NCBI RefSeq assembly: GCF_900107675.1
Contig: NZ_FNRI01000005.1
Coordinates: 248,001 to 312,000 of the forward strand
DNA length: 64,000 nucleotides
Direction of reading: 5' to 3'
From: Alistipes timonensis JC136
GTDB lineage: Bacteria > Bacteroidota > Bacteroidia > Bacteroidales > Rikenellaceae
Below, in pieces: positions 43,228-51,675 of this stretch (position 1 is its first letter; each line of letters begins with the position of its first letter). Below the pieces are notes generated by a model. It did no database searches and had not been told where the DNA came from. It saw only the letters and a list, made by a program, of their open reading frames with translations. A program made the translations under genes and the position numbers.

Positions 43228-44151
43228 ATGAAACAGATACACGGAAGATACCTCTTGCAGCCGAACAAGGACTTTCCCGCCGACTGCGAAATGCTCGACT
43301 ACCTCCAAACCAACGCGCACGTCGTGTCGATCATCGGCAACTTGGCGGGCGACAAGGCCGTGCTGCTCGGATGCGACCCGATGGATAACGGTGCCCGCCG
43401 GGCCGAAGGTTACGTATTCCTGCACACGCGGGAGCACCCCGAAGGGGAGGTGCTGTATTGGGAAGGCGGCGCAATCGGCAGCGGCATGTACCTCAAGCAG
43501 GAGGTGATCTCCGTGCAGGCGCAGGGCTACGACTATCCGCAGGCATACGTGAGGCGGTCGCTCGCGCCCGGCGTCGGCGAGGAAAATTACCGCTGGGAAG
43601 ATTTCCGCGAGGCCCAATCGCTGCCCGCCCTCGACGCGGAACTGGCCGCCCTGCGCAAGACGCTCGCCGACATGAAGCCGTCGCCGCTGGGCATGGTCGA
43701 AACGTGGGCCGGGCGCGGGGTTCCCGACGGGTATCTGCTCTGCGAGGGGCAGCAGCTCCGGCAGACGGAGTACCCGGAACTGTTCGCCGCCATCGGTGCG
43801 GCCTTCAACAACGGCTACGACTGCAACGGCCGCCAGCTCACGACCTCGGCGGGCTTCTTCCGTCTGCCGGACCTGCGCGGCCGATTCGTGGTCGGCTACT
43901 ACGGCAGCGACGAGGACTACAAGACCCTCGGTGCGGTCGGCGGCAAGAAAACCCACCAGCTCACCGTGGAGGAACTCCCCGCACACGATCACGGGCTGTT
44001 CCTGCAACACGCGGGAAAACGCTTCACGGGCGGCGGCTCGGCGAATGCGCTCAACGAGGGCGACGGCCGCACCTATTCGACGGGCGAGAACAAGCCCCAC
44101 GAGAACCGCCCGCCGTATTATGCGCTGGCTTACATCATGCGAACGAAATAA
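43228..44151 (+). CDS. tail-collar-domain fibre protein
   Basis: 307 residues. The C-terminal part is a phage tail collar domain: GMVETWAGRGVPDGYLLCEG, LRGRFVVGYYGSDEDYKTLG and the terminal HENRPPYYALAYIMR. The N-terminal 130 residues probably attach it to the baseplate. A short-fibre or hinge role is likely. Confidence 0.85.
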   Translation: MKQIHGRYLLQPNKDFPADCEMLDYLQTNAHVVSIIGNLAGDKAVLLGCDPMDNGARRAEGYVFLHTREHPEGEVLYWEGGAIGSGMYLKQEVISVQAQGYDYPQAYVRRSLAPGVGEENYRWEDFREAQSLPALDAELAALRKTLADMKPSPLGMVETWAGRGVPDGYLLCEGQQLRQTEYPELFAAIGAAFNNGYDCNGRQLTTSAGFFRLPDLRGRFVVGYYGSDEDYKTLGAVGGKKTHQLTVEELPAHDHGLFLQHAGKRFTGGGSANALNEGDGRTYSTGENKPHENRPPYYALAYIMRTK

Positions 44152-44163
44152 CACGAGGACGCA

Positions 44164-44538
44164 ATGGCAATTATCACACGGGCACAACTCCGCAAATGGT
44201 TCGGAAAAGGGAAATATCCCACGGCTGCACAGTTCTCGGACGCTTGGGATAGCTTTTGGCACAAGGACGAGGACAAGATCGACATCAGCGGCGTCGATGG
44301 TCTTGCGGAGCAGCTCAACAGCAAATTATCCGCGGCTGATGGGCAGAAACTCAAAGAAACCGTCGAGCAGACCGCGGGCGACCTCGCGCAACACAAAAAG
44401 GAGTCGGACGAGGCCATCGATCAACTCCGCGAACAACTGGATAACCTGCGGTCGGTCGTTGAGAACGACTGCGTGCAGCGAACTACCCGCGTAACCCTTC
44501 AAGGAGGGTCCCCGGCAGATTTGATAGGCAACAAATAA
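44164..44538 (+). CDS. small fibre-region protein, coiled coil
   Basis: 124 residues. ITRAQLRKWFGKGKYPTAAQ and FSDAWDSFWHKDEDKI are common at the start of Bacteroidetes phage fibre proteins, followed by a trimeric-type coiled coil and a short end. Likely a fibre connector. Confidence 0.65.
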   Translation: MAIITRAQLRKWFGKGKYPTAAQFSDAWDSFWHKDEDKIDISGVDGLAEQLNSKLSAADGQKLKETVEQTAGDLAQHKKESDEAIDQLREQLDNLRSVVENDCVQRTTRVTLQGGSPADLIGNK

Positions 44539-44550
44539 ACACAAAATACA

Positions 44551-45447
44551 ATGGAAGACAATCAAGCATTGGCGGCGTTGGAGCAAGTTTTGCTGGCGGC
44601 TCGCATCGCACACACAACCGGAACCGAGGCCGAATGGACCACGGCGAACCCCGTTCTTCTCAAAGGTGAAGTCGGATTTGTGGAGGGCACGTCCCCCGTG
44701 AAATTCAAGGTCGGCGACGGCACGAAAACTTGGTCAGCGCTCGGCTGGGGACAGCCGACCACGCTTGCGCAGCTCGCGGCCGACGCCACGCATCGGCTCG
44801 TGACAGACGCGGAAAAGTCGGCATGGAATGCGAAGGCCGATAAAACTTATACGGACAATGCCATCGCGGACGAAGCGACCAAACGCACGCAGGGCGATGC
44901 CGCAGCCCTCCAATCGGCCAAGAGTTACACGGACACTTCGCTGACCGAGGAGCGTGTCGTGCGCGAAAGCGGCGACCGTACAACATTGGAGTCGGCCAAG
45001 AGCTACGCGGATAAAAAGATTGCAGATGTAGTTAATGGCTCCCCCGAAGCGCTCGACACACTCAAGGAACTTTCGGACGCCCTCGGCGGTGATGCCAACT
45101 TTTCCGCTACGGTAGCGGGACAGATCGGAAAGAAAGTCGATAAGGTCACGGGTAAAGGGCTATCGACCGAAGATTACACAACGGAGGAAAAAGCCAAGTT
45201 GGCGGGTATTACCGCCGGAGCGAACAATTACACCCACCCAAGTACTCACCCCGCATCGATGATTACGCCGGATGCCACGCACCGCTTTGTAACGGACGCT
45301 GAGAAAAGCACATGGAGCGGCAAAGCCGAAAAGACCGTGGCCACCGCGTCCGCTGCCGGCCTGATGTCCGCGGCCGATAAACAAAAACTCGATGATCTGA
45401 CAGGTGGTTCTCTCATCATCAAATGTTCGATTCCCGGAATGTCCTAA
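44551..45447 (+). CDS. long tail fibre protein
   Basis: 298 residues. N-terminal MTD_N-like module (ANPVLLKGEVGFVEG, FKVGDGTKTWSALGW), then phage-fibre repeats (THRLVTDAEKSAWNAKADKT; later THRFVTDAEKSTWSGKAEKT) with a coiled middle and a short hydrophobic end instead of a receptor-binding tip. It may be the shaft on which the following tip proteins act. Confidence 0.78.
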   Translation: MEDNQALAALEQVLLAARIAHTTGTEAEWTTANPVLLKGEVGFVEGTSPVKFKVGDGTKTWSALGWGQPTTLAQLAADATHRLVTDAEKSAWNAKADKTYTDNAIADEATKRTQGDAAALQSAKSYTDTSLTEERVVRESGDRTTLESAKSYADKKIADVVNGSPEALDTLKELSDALGGDANFSATVAGQIGKKVDKVTGKGLSTEDYTTEEKAKLAGITAGANNYTHPSTHPASMITPDATHRFVTDAEKSTWSGKAEKTVATASAAGLMSAADKQKLDDLTGGSLIIKCSIPGMS

Positions 45448-45462
45448 CCGTAAACAACCACG

Positions 45463-46359
45463 ATGAAAGGAAGATTGCAACTCCCGATGTACACCGCGGC
45501 GGCGTTGGCCGCCGCAAATCCTCTCCTGCTCAAAGGTGAGGTCGTGTACGAGTCCGACACCCGGAAGAAGAAGATCGGCGACGGCGTGACGGCATGGAAC
45601 GAATTGCCGTATCAGGTCGGTGATCTGCCGGAGATGGTCCCCGCAGCCGGAGCTGATTCCGTGGCGAATTTCTTAGGGACGAGTGCCCCGATTACCGATG
45701 TGCTTCAAAAGGTCATTGCGGCAACGGCTATCGGCAAGGTCCGCATGGTCCGCTTCGGAGGACTGCAATGTATGGTGTGGTACATAGAGGGCACCACGAC
45801 CGTTGGGGTTTTCGGGTTTGTAGCAGAAAATAATGCCATCGCTTTCGGCTCGGTGGATGATTCGGAGTTTCCGGCCGGAATATTCGAAAGCACAGATGAG
45901 GAGATTGCCGCGGTTGTTTCATACGCCTGCAGCTTTATAAGTTTAACGGCGATTCCGGCTTCGTATATTTCCACCAATACGTTATATCAGTTTGCGTCAG
46001 CAACCGAAAAATCGACGTGGAATAACAAGGCCGCCAAGGACCTGTCGAACGTATCGCTGACAAAGTTATTTTCGGAAAACGGATATTACAAAGCTCCGGA
46101 CGGGTTGATGTTCCAATGGGGAGTCTTTAACGGCGTTGCTAATTCGACTGGCGCAACGGTTTATTTTCCGACCGCATTTGCATATACTCCATATTCATGT
46201 ATCATAACACCCAAGAATGGAGCCGATAAAACCGTTGTTATGGGACGTGTGTATACGATGACCACATCTTATTTTAAAGCCACTACCGTTTGGTCCACCT
46301 CCAGCTCCAATTGGGGCGCCGAAGTATATTATTGGCTTGCAATAGGCCGCTGGAAATAG
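45463..46359 (+). CDS. tail fibre / receptor-binding protein 1 (in frame)
   Basis: 298 residues. An MTD_N-like head (MYTAAALAAANPLLLKGEVV, KKIGDGVTAWNELPY), a unique middle of about 130 residues, a shared linker (STWNNKAAKDLSNVSLTKLF) and a gp53-like C-terminal tip starting YYKAPDGLMFQWG and ending YYWLAIGRWK. First of three tandem paralogues and the only one without a G run and in frame. Confidence 0.82.
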   Translation: MKGRLQLPMYTAAALAAANPLLLKGEVVYESDTRKKKIGDGVTAWNELPYQVGDLPEMVPAAGADSVANFLGTSAPITDVLQKVIAATAIGKVRMVRFGGLQCMVWYIEGTTTVGVFGFVAENNAIAFGSVDDSEFPAGIFESTDEEIAAVVSYACSFISLTAIPASYISTNTLYQFASATEKSTWNNKAAKDLSNVSLTKLFSENGYYKAPDGLMFQWGVFNGVANSTGATVYFPTAFAYTPYSCIITPKNGADKTVVMGRVYTMTTSYFKATTVWSTSSSNWGAEVYYWLAIGRWK

Positions 46360-46373
46360 AAACACGAAAGATT

Positions 46374-46703
46374 ATGAAATACTGGAAGCAAGGATTTTAT
46401 GACGCCCCCATCGACGGGGCCGTGGAGATCACCGAGGAACGGTGGCATGAACTGCTCGACGGGCAGGCCGCGGGCATGATGATTACCGAGAATGAGCAGG
46501 GCCACCCGATTCTGACGGAGTGCGTCGATGCTACTCCGACACCGACTTACGAACAGAAGGTGCAATCGCTGATCTGGGAGCGGTACTCAATCGCCGACGA
46601 GCTGGCGATACTTCGCCAGCGGGACACGAAGCCGGACGAGTTCGCAGCATATTTTGAATACGCCGAGCAATGCAAATTGCAGGCAAAAACACAGATAGGA
46701 TAA
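46374..46703 (+). CDS. tail fibre assembly-like protein
   Basis: 109 residues from the ATG at 46374. MKYWKQGFYDAPIDGAVEIT and EERWHELLDGQAAGMMI are typical of small fibre assembly chaperones of the DUF4376 or gpU type. It lies between receptor-binding proteins 1 and 2, and its stop overlaps the next start by one base. Confidence 0.7.
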   Translation: MKYWKQGFYDAPIDGAVEITEERWHELLDGQAAGMMITENEQGHPILTECVDATPTPTYEQKVQSLIWERYSIADELAILRQRDTKPDEFAAYFEYAEQCKLQAKTQIG

Positions 46704-47292
46704 TGAAAGGACGTATACAACACCCGATGTACACGGCAGCCGCGCTGGCCGCGGCGAATCCCGTACTATTCGCCGGAGAAATCGTCTACGAGTCCGATAC
46801 AAGCCGTCATAAGATCGGGGACGGCGTGAAGGCATGGAATGCCCTCCCGTATGCCGGGGGGGGGATTTTGAGGGCAATATCCCCGCCGAACGAGTAGAGC
46901 AGGATGGCAGACACCTTTTTGTGTCTGACACGGAAAAATCGGCGTGGAATAACAAGGCTGCGAAGGACTTGTCGAACGTAACGCTTACAAAACTGTTATC
47001 GGATAACGGATATTACAAAGCCCCGGACGGACTGATGTTTCAATGGGGTACACGAGCGGGAAATTCAAACGGTACGCATACGGTATATTTTCCAATGACT
47101 TTTTACGCTACTCCTCCAATAGTACTTGCAGTCCCCACGGCCACAGATACAGCATACAGCGGTAGCATTTCCTGTTACATAACAGCCAAAACAACGTCTT
47201 ATTTTTCGGCTATTCTCAACTGGAAGGAAGGCAGTTCACAGGGACGTTCCGGATGGCCTTTTTACTGGTTGGCAATAGGACGATGGAAATAG
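46703..47292 (+). CDS. tail fibre / receptor-binding protein 2, out of frame at G9
   Basis: The MTD_N-like head (MYTAAALAAANPVLFAGEIV ... AWNALPYAGGG) runs into nine G at 46856-46864 and stops at 46897. In the -1 frame the protein goes on as GDFEGNIPAERVEQDGRHLF, the shared linker, and a gp53-like tip ending FYWLAIGRWK. Ten or seven G would join them into about 196 residues. A -1 ribosomal slip on the G run would also do so. Compared with paralogue 1 the linker and last eight residues are kept but the tip differs. Confidence 0.72.
46856..46864 (+). repeat. poly-G tract, G9, in receptor-binding protein 2
   Basis: Nine G immediately after the head module; the frame breaks exactly here. Confidence 0.95.
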
Positions 47293-47314
47293 ATGGAAAC
47301 AAACACTTTCAATC

Positions 47315-47913
47315 ATGGCAGATAATATCAATGGCCGGATACAGCATCCGGCATACAATGCGGCGACTCTCGCCACAAAGAACCCTGTACTGCTCAAAGG
47401 CGAAGTGGTCTACGAAGCAGACACGGGCAAGCATAAGCTCGGAGATGGTGCGACCCCGTGGAATGCCCTCCCGTATGCCGGGGGGGGGATTTTGAGGGCA
47501 ATATCCCCGCCGAGCGAGTAGAGCAGGATGGCAGACACCTTTTTGTGTCTGACTCGGAAAAATCGACGTGGAATAACAAGGCAGCGAAGGACCTTGCGAA
47601 CGTTTCGCTGGAAAAGCTGTTTTCAACCAATGGTTATTACAAAGCACCCGACGGGATACTGCTACAATGGGGGTATAACACCGGAGGCGACTCAACGGGG
47701 ACCATAACCGTTTATTTCCCGATAACCTTTTACGCAGTGCCTTATTGTGTAATCACGACGGTGGCTTTCGGTGCTAAAACGGGCGTTGCATCCGCTTCCG
47801 TAAACAGCAAAACCGCATCATATTTCATAGCCCGAAAAAGTTATGCCGAGAGCGCAGGAGCACATCCGGCAGGAGAACCCATATACTGGTTCGCAATAGG
47901 CCGATGGAAATAG
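47315..47913 (+). CDS. tail fibre / receptor-binding protein 3, out of frame at G9
   Basis: Same layout as the preceding paralogue: head (NPVLLKGEVVYEADTGKHKL) up to AWNALPYAGGG, G9 at 47480-47488, stop at 47521, then the -1 frame with linker and a third tip (YNTGGDSTGTITVYFPITFY) ending IYWFAIGRWK. About 95 bases around the G run are nearly identical to those in paralogue 2, which points to recent duplication or gene conversion. Confidence 0.72.
47480..47488 (+). repeat. poly-G tract, G9, in receptor-binding protein 3
   Basis: Nine G at the same place as in paralogue 2. Confidence 0.95.
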
Positions 47914-47962
47914 AAACATGAAAAATAGGGGCATGAAAAAAGCCCCCGGTCTGTTGTAGTAT

Positions 47963-48054
47963 CTCACCACGTACAGCAGAACGAATGCGCCGTAACACAT
48001 CCACCGAGGGCTAAAGCCTTCGGATGTGCTACGGCGTTTTTAGTACGTGGTGAG
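47963..48054. other. 92-nt extended hairpin, possible structured RNA
   Basis: Outer stem CTCACCACGTAC / GTACGTGGTGAG (12 bp, perfect), inner stem CGCCGTA / TACGGCG and ACATCC / GGATGT, and a tip GGCT aa AGCC. The internal loops differ in size on the two sides (13 and 6 bases). It has no T run, so it is not a simple terminator. It lies in the 170-base gap between the fibre cassette and the methylase. Confidence 0.7.
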
Positions 48055-48085
48055 GTTGCAAATATACTCTTTTTTATTTGATTGA

Positions 48086-48916
48086 ATGAAGAAACACCTT
48101 TACAATTCAGCCCCGTTGCCGTTCATGGGGCAGAAGCGCCGCTTCGTCGGCGAATTTAGAAAGGCACTCGGACATTTTCCGGGGGCTACAGTATTCGTCG
48201 ATCTGTTCGGCGGCAGCGGTCTGCTGTCGCATGTGGCAAAGCAGGAGCGGCCCGATGTGCAGGTCGTGTATAACGACTTTGATGACTTCCACCTGCGCCT
48301 GCAGAACATACCTCGAACCAACGCTCTGCTGGCCGACATCCGGAATTTTGTGGGGGGGGGAATTTCCAGGAACCAACGACTGTCGGAGGCACTGCAAAAG
48401 CAAATCCTCGACCGCGTGGCCGAGGAAGAAAAAACCGGGCTTGTCGATTATATTACCCTTTCGGGATCGTTGCTGTTCTCCGGGAAATATGTGACCTCGT
48501 TCGACGAGTTGGCGAAAGATGGGTTTTACAATACAGTTCGGCAGACTGACTTTTCGGCAGAAGGCTATTTGGATGGGGTCGAGATCGTGAAGCAGGACTA
48601 CCGCGAACTGTTCGAGCAATACAAGGACGTACCCGGTGCGGTATTCCTCGTCGATCCGCCGTATCTCTCGACCGAAGTAGGCCCGTATAAGTGCTATTGG
48701 CGATTGGCCGATTACCTCGATGTACTCAAGGTACTGCAGGGGAAATCATACGTGTATTTCACTTCCACTAAATCGCAAATCGTTGAGCTCATTGATTGGT
48801 TCACGCGCACGCAGTTCGACAGCAATCCATTCGAAGGGGCCGAGCGCCGGGAGTTCAACGTGACGATAAACCATAATTCCAAATATACCGATATTATGCT
48901 ATATAGGCGGATATGA
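48086..48916 (+). CDS. DNA adenine methylase (D12 class, Dam-like)
   Basis: 276 residues. Motif X SAPLPFMGQKRRFV, motif I FVDLFGGSG (SAM binding) and motif IV VDPPYLS (catalytic) in the order of N6-adenine methylases. A G9 run (48352-48360) codes for three Gly in frame, so the gene is ON; a one-base slip would truncate it at about residue 95. No restriction enzyme is nearby, so it is an orphan enzyme that may protect phage DNA or regulate it, in the place where Mu has mom. Confidence 0.88.
   Translation: MKKHLYNSAPLPFMGQKRRFVGEFRKALGHFPGATVFVDLFGGSGLLSHVAKQERPDVQVVYNDFDDFHLRLQNIPRTNALLADIRNFVGGGISRNQRLSEALQKQILDRVAEEEKTGLVDYITLSGSLLFSGKYVTSFDELAKDGFYNTVRQTDFSAEGYLDGVEIVKQDYRELFEQYKDVPGAVFLVDPPYLSTEVGPYKCYWRLADYLDVLKVLQGKSYVYFTSTKSQIVELIDWFTRTQFDSNPFEGAERREFNVTINHNSKYTDIMLYRRI
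48352..48360 (+). repeat. poly-G tract, G9, inside the methylase gene
   Basis: Nine G in the coding strand, in frame in this assembly. Confidence 0.95.
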
Positions 48917-49581
48917 CGAAAACAATAATAGTTAATAATTTAATGAATAAGTATTACGCGATTTTAGATAAAATACTTGCATTTGGCAGGGTTCAGAGTA
49001 ACAAGAAAGGAAATATTAAATATCTCCTGAACGAGCAGCTATCCCTTACTCCGGGCGATCTGCTCGAAATCTTCGAGGGACATAATATCGCCCGCAAGAA
49101 ACTCAAAAGCGAGTTGCATCTGTTCATGCAGGGAGAGCGTTGTGTGGAGAAATACCGCGCCGCCGGAATAAATTGGTGGGATTATTGCGGAGCCATTCTC
49201 GTGAACAGCTACCCGACTTATTTCGAAAAACTTCCGCCGCTTATTGCAAAAATCAACAAAGAGAAGCGGAACAGCAAAAACTACGTACTATTTCTGGGAG
49301 CAACCGACGCAGAAAGCAACCAAGCTCCGTGTTTGAGCCTGGTGCAGTTCCAAATTGACGAGGGGGAATTGGTATTGTCTGCATACCAGCGCAGCTCCGA
49401 TGCAAATCTCGGCCTGCCTGCCGATATTTACCACTTATACCTAATGACAAGGCAAATTGACCTGCCTTTGAGATCAATTACGTTGAACCTTGGAAACGTA
49501 CATATATACGAAAATAATATCGGGAAAACCCATGAATTGATCGAAGGTGAGGAGAATGTAAAGTTCGAACTGAACGTCTAA
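48913..49581 (+). CDS. thymidylate-synthase-fold protein, divergent
   Basis: 222 residues; thymidylate synthases have about 264. KSELHLFMQGERCVEKYRAA and INWWDYCGAI fit the N-terminal half of the family. APCLSLVQF holds the catalytic-type Pro-Cys; YQRSSDANLGLPADIYHLYL and LNLGNVHIYENN match the dUMP-binding QRSxDxxLGxPFNI and GDxHIYxNH motifs. The Arg pair that binds phosphate reads Lys-Asn, and part of the middle is missing. Could be a nucleotide hydroxymethylase or act on DNA bases. ATGA overlap with the methylase implies joint work. Confidence 0.72.
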   Translation: MTKTIIVNNLMNKYYAILDKILAFGRVQSNKKGNIKYLLNEQLSLTPGDLLEIFEGHNIARKKLKSELHLFMQGERCVEKYRAAGINWWDYCGAILVNSYPTYFEKLPPLIAKINKEKRNSKNYVLFLGATDAESNQAPCLSLVQFQIDEGELVLSAYQRSSDANLGLPADIYHLYLMTRQIDLPLRSITLNLGNVHIYENNIGKTHELIEGEENVKFELNV

Positions 49582-49621
49582 ATAGAACGGCATTAGAAAG
49601 TAATTCTAACGCCGTTCTATT
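49581..49621. terminator. strong hairpin at the right end of the phage coding region
   Basis: 18-bp stem with one mismatch: 49581-49598 pairs with 49604-49621 (AATAGAACGGC ... GCCGTTCTATT). No T run follows on either strand, so termination efficiency is uncertain. It would face both the late operon and leftward readthrough from dnaK. Confidence 0.65.
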
Positions 49622-49694
49622 ACAGTATGAAATGTCTTTAATGTGTACGTTTCGATTTTGGAAAATCATCGATTCGTTCTATTTTTGCCGATCA
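49622..49694. other. prophage right end with candidate transposase-binding repeats
   Basis: Seventy-three AT-rich bases with no gene. Read inward from the end there are three AACGAA/CGAAAC-like words, reminiscent of the CGAAA words in Mu end repeats. Confidence 0.45.
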
Positions 49695-49699
49695 TTTCG
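49695..49699. repeat. target-site duplication, right copy (TTTCG)
   Basis: Follows the CA end directly and equals the left copy at 15702-15706. Confidence 0.8.
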
Positions 49700-49752
49700 T
49701 TTTGCGGATTATACCTTCGCGTTATGTTTGACGGGGGTTCTCCCCGGAGGTT

Positions 49753-51675
49753 TTACTTAACCTCTTCGAACTCCACATCCTCGGGCTGTCCGTCGCCGCC
49801 GCCCTGCTGGCCGCCGGCGTTCGACTGCGACTGCTGGCCGGCATCGGCTCCGGGCTGTGCACCCTGGGCCTGCTGCTGAGCAGCGTAGATATCCTGCGAA
49901 GCGGCCTGCCATGCGGCGTTCAGTTCGCCCATCGCGGTGTCGATGGCAGCCACGTCGGCGTTCTTGTGCGCCTCCTTCAGCTTGCCGAGCGCCGTCTCGA
50001 TGGCGGCCTTCTTGTCGGCGGGCAACTTGTCGCCATACTCCTTCAACTGCTTCTCGGTCGAGAAGATGTTCGAGTCGGCAGCATTGATCTTGTCGATACG
50101 CTCCTTCTCGGCCTTGTCCTTCTCCTCGTTGGCCTTAGCCTCGTCACGCATCCGCTGGATCTCCTGCTCGGTAAGGCCCGATGACGCCTCGATGCGGATC
50201 TTCTGCTCCTTGCCCGTGCCCTTGTCCTTGGCCGAAACATTCAGGATACCGTTGGCGTCGATGTCGAACGTAACCTCGATCTGCGGAACACCGCGCGGTG
50301 CGGCGGGAATGCCGTCGAGGTGGAAGCGGCCGATCGACTTGTTGTCGCGGGCCAGCGGACGCTCGCCCTGGCAGACGTTGATCTCCACCGAAGGCTGGTT
50401 GTCGGCAGCCGTCGAGAAGGTCTCCGACTTGCGCGTCGGGATCGTCGTGTTGGCGTCGATGAGCTTCGTCATCACACCGCCCAGGGTCTCGATACCCAGC
50501 GACAGCGGCGTAACGTCCAGCAGCAGCACGTCCTTCACCTCACCCGTGAGCACACCGCCCTGAATGGCGGCGCCGATAGCCACGACCTCGTCGGGGTTGA
50601 CCGAACGGTTCGGGGTCTTGCCGAAGAACTCCTCGACGATCTTCTGGATCGCGGGGATACGCGTCGAACCGCCCACGAGGATCACCTCGTTGATCTGCGA
50701 AGCATCCAGACCCGCATCGCGCAGGGCCAGTTTGCAAGGCTCGATGGTCTTGCGGATCAGGTGGTCGCACAACTGCTCGAACTTGGCGCGGGTGAGCGTC
50801 ATCACGAGGTGCTGCGGAATGCCGTTGACGGGCATGATATACGGAAGGTTGATCTCCGTGGTGGTCGAGGACGAAAGTTCGATCTTCGCCTTCTCGGCGG
50901 CCTCCTTCAGACGTTGCAAGGCCATCGGGTCCTGACGCAGGTCGATCTGATGCTCGGCTTTGAACGCCTCGGCCATGTAGTCGATCAGCACGTGGTCGAA
51001 GTCGTCGCCGCCCAGGTGCGTGTCGCCGTTCGTGGATTTCACCTCGAAGACGCCGTCGCCCAGCTCGAGGATCGAGATATCGAACGTACCGCCGCCCAGG
51101 TCATACACGGCGATCTTCATGTCGCTCGACTTCTTATCCATACCGTAAGCCAGCGCTGCGGCCGTAGGCTCGTTGATGATACGGCGCACCTTCAGGCCCG
51201 CGATCTCGCCCGCCTCCTTCGTAGCCTGACGCTGCGAGTCGGAGAAGTAGGCCGGAACCGTGATGACGGCCTCCGAAACCTCCTGGCCCAGATAATCCTC
51301 GGCCGTCTTCTTCATCTTCTGCAGGATGATGGCCGAAATTTCCTGCGGCGTATACTGCCGTCCGTCGATGTCCACACGCGGGGTGTTGTTGTCGCCTTTG
51401 ACGATCGCATAGGGAGCGCGCGCGATGTCGGCCGAAACCTTGTCGTAGGCCTCACCCATGAAACGCTTGATCGAGAAGACCGTGCGCTTGGGGTTGGTGA
51501 TCGCCTGACGCTTGGCGGGATCACCCACCTTACGCTCGCCCTCGGCCGTGAACGCCACGACGGAAGGGGTCGTGCGGTGTCCCTCGGAGTTGGGTATTAC
51601 AACGGGCTCGCTGCCCTCCATCACTGCTACGCAGGAGTTCGTAGTTCCTAAGTCAATACCAATAATCTTTGCCAT
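49753..51675 (-). CDS. dnaK: molecular chaperone DnaK (Hsp70)
   Basis: 640 residues, full length. IGIDLGTTNSCVAVMEG, VYDLGGGTFDISIL and VILVGGSTRIPAIQ are the three Hsp70 signatures; the substrate domain and a Gly/Gln-rich tail ending in the DVEFEEVK-type charged end follow. It refolds proteins with DnaJ and GrpE, which are not nearby. The prophage begins only 58 bases after its stop and separates it from its likely terminator. Confidence 0.98.
   Translation of the reverse strand: MAKIIGIDLGTTNSCVAVMEGSEPVVIPNSEGHRTTPSVVAFTAEGERKVGDPAKRQAITNPKRTVFSIKRFMGEAYDKVSADIARAPYAIVKGDNNTPRVDIDGRQYTPQEISAIILQKMKKTAEDYLGQEVSEAVITVPAYFSDSQRQATKEAGEIAGLKVRRIINEPTAAALAYGMDKKSSDMKIAVYDLGGGTFDISILELGDGVFEVKSTNGDTHLGGDDFDHVLIDYMAEAFKAEHQIDLRQDPMALQRLKEAAEKAKIELSSSTTTEINLPYIMPVNGIPQHLVMTLTRAKFEQLCDHLIRKTIEPCKLALRDAGLDASQINEVILVGGSTRIPAIQKIVEEFFGKTPNRSVNPDEVVAIGAAIQGGVLTGEVKDVLLLDVTPLSLGIETLGGVMTKLIDANTTIPTRKSETFSTAADNQPSVEINVCQGERPLARDNKSIGRFHLDGIPAAPRGVPQIEVTFDIDANGILNVSAKDKGTGKEQKIRIEASSGLTEQEIQRMRDEAKANEEKDKAEKERIDKINAADSNIFSTEKQLKEYGDKLPADKKAAIETALGKLKEAHKNADVAAIDTAMGELNAAWQAASQDIYAAQQQAQGAQPGADAGQQSQSNAGGQQGGGDGQPEDVEFEEVK

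Larger units (their letters stand above)
15707..49694 (+). mobile_element. Mu-like transposable prophage, 33,988 bp
   Basis: The ends are TG (15707) and CA (49693-49694) inside a 5-bp direct repeat TTTCG. Read inward, the termini share TG, then GGC, an AT-rich spacer and AACG: TGTAATTTGGCTATAATAAA on the left, TGATCGGCAAAAATAGAACG on the right. The cargo includes a MuA-like transposase, MuB-like ATPase, S24 repressor, DUF3164, gpG-like, DUF935 portal, MuF, DUF1320, terminase, contractile tail genes and fibres, so the genome looks complete. No gene is clearly decayed apart from the homopolymer frameshifts, so the prophage may be inducible. Confidence 0.88.

Noticed and set aside
44551..47913. 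A diversity-generating retroelement, suggested by MTD_N-like fibre heads and by DGR-bearing Bacteroides Mu-like phages
   Set aside because: No reverse transcriptase gene, and the fibre tips differ throughout, not just at adenines of a template repeat.
45463..48054. A Gin-type invertible fibre segment
   Set aside because: No serine recombinase gene was seen and the paralogues are in direct, not inverted, orientation. The inverted 12-mers at 47963 and 48043 enclose only 68 bases of stem-loop.
50320..51651. A 443-codon open frame antisense to dnaK
   Set aside because: Same kind of shadow; dnaK is unmistakable on the minus strand.
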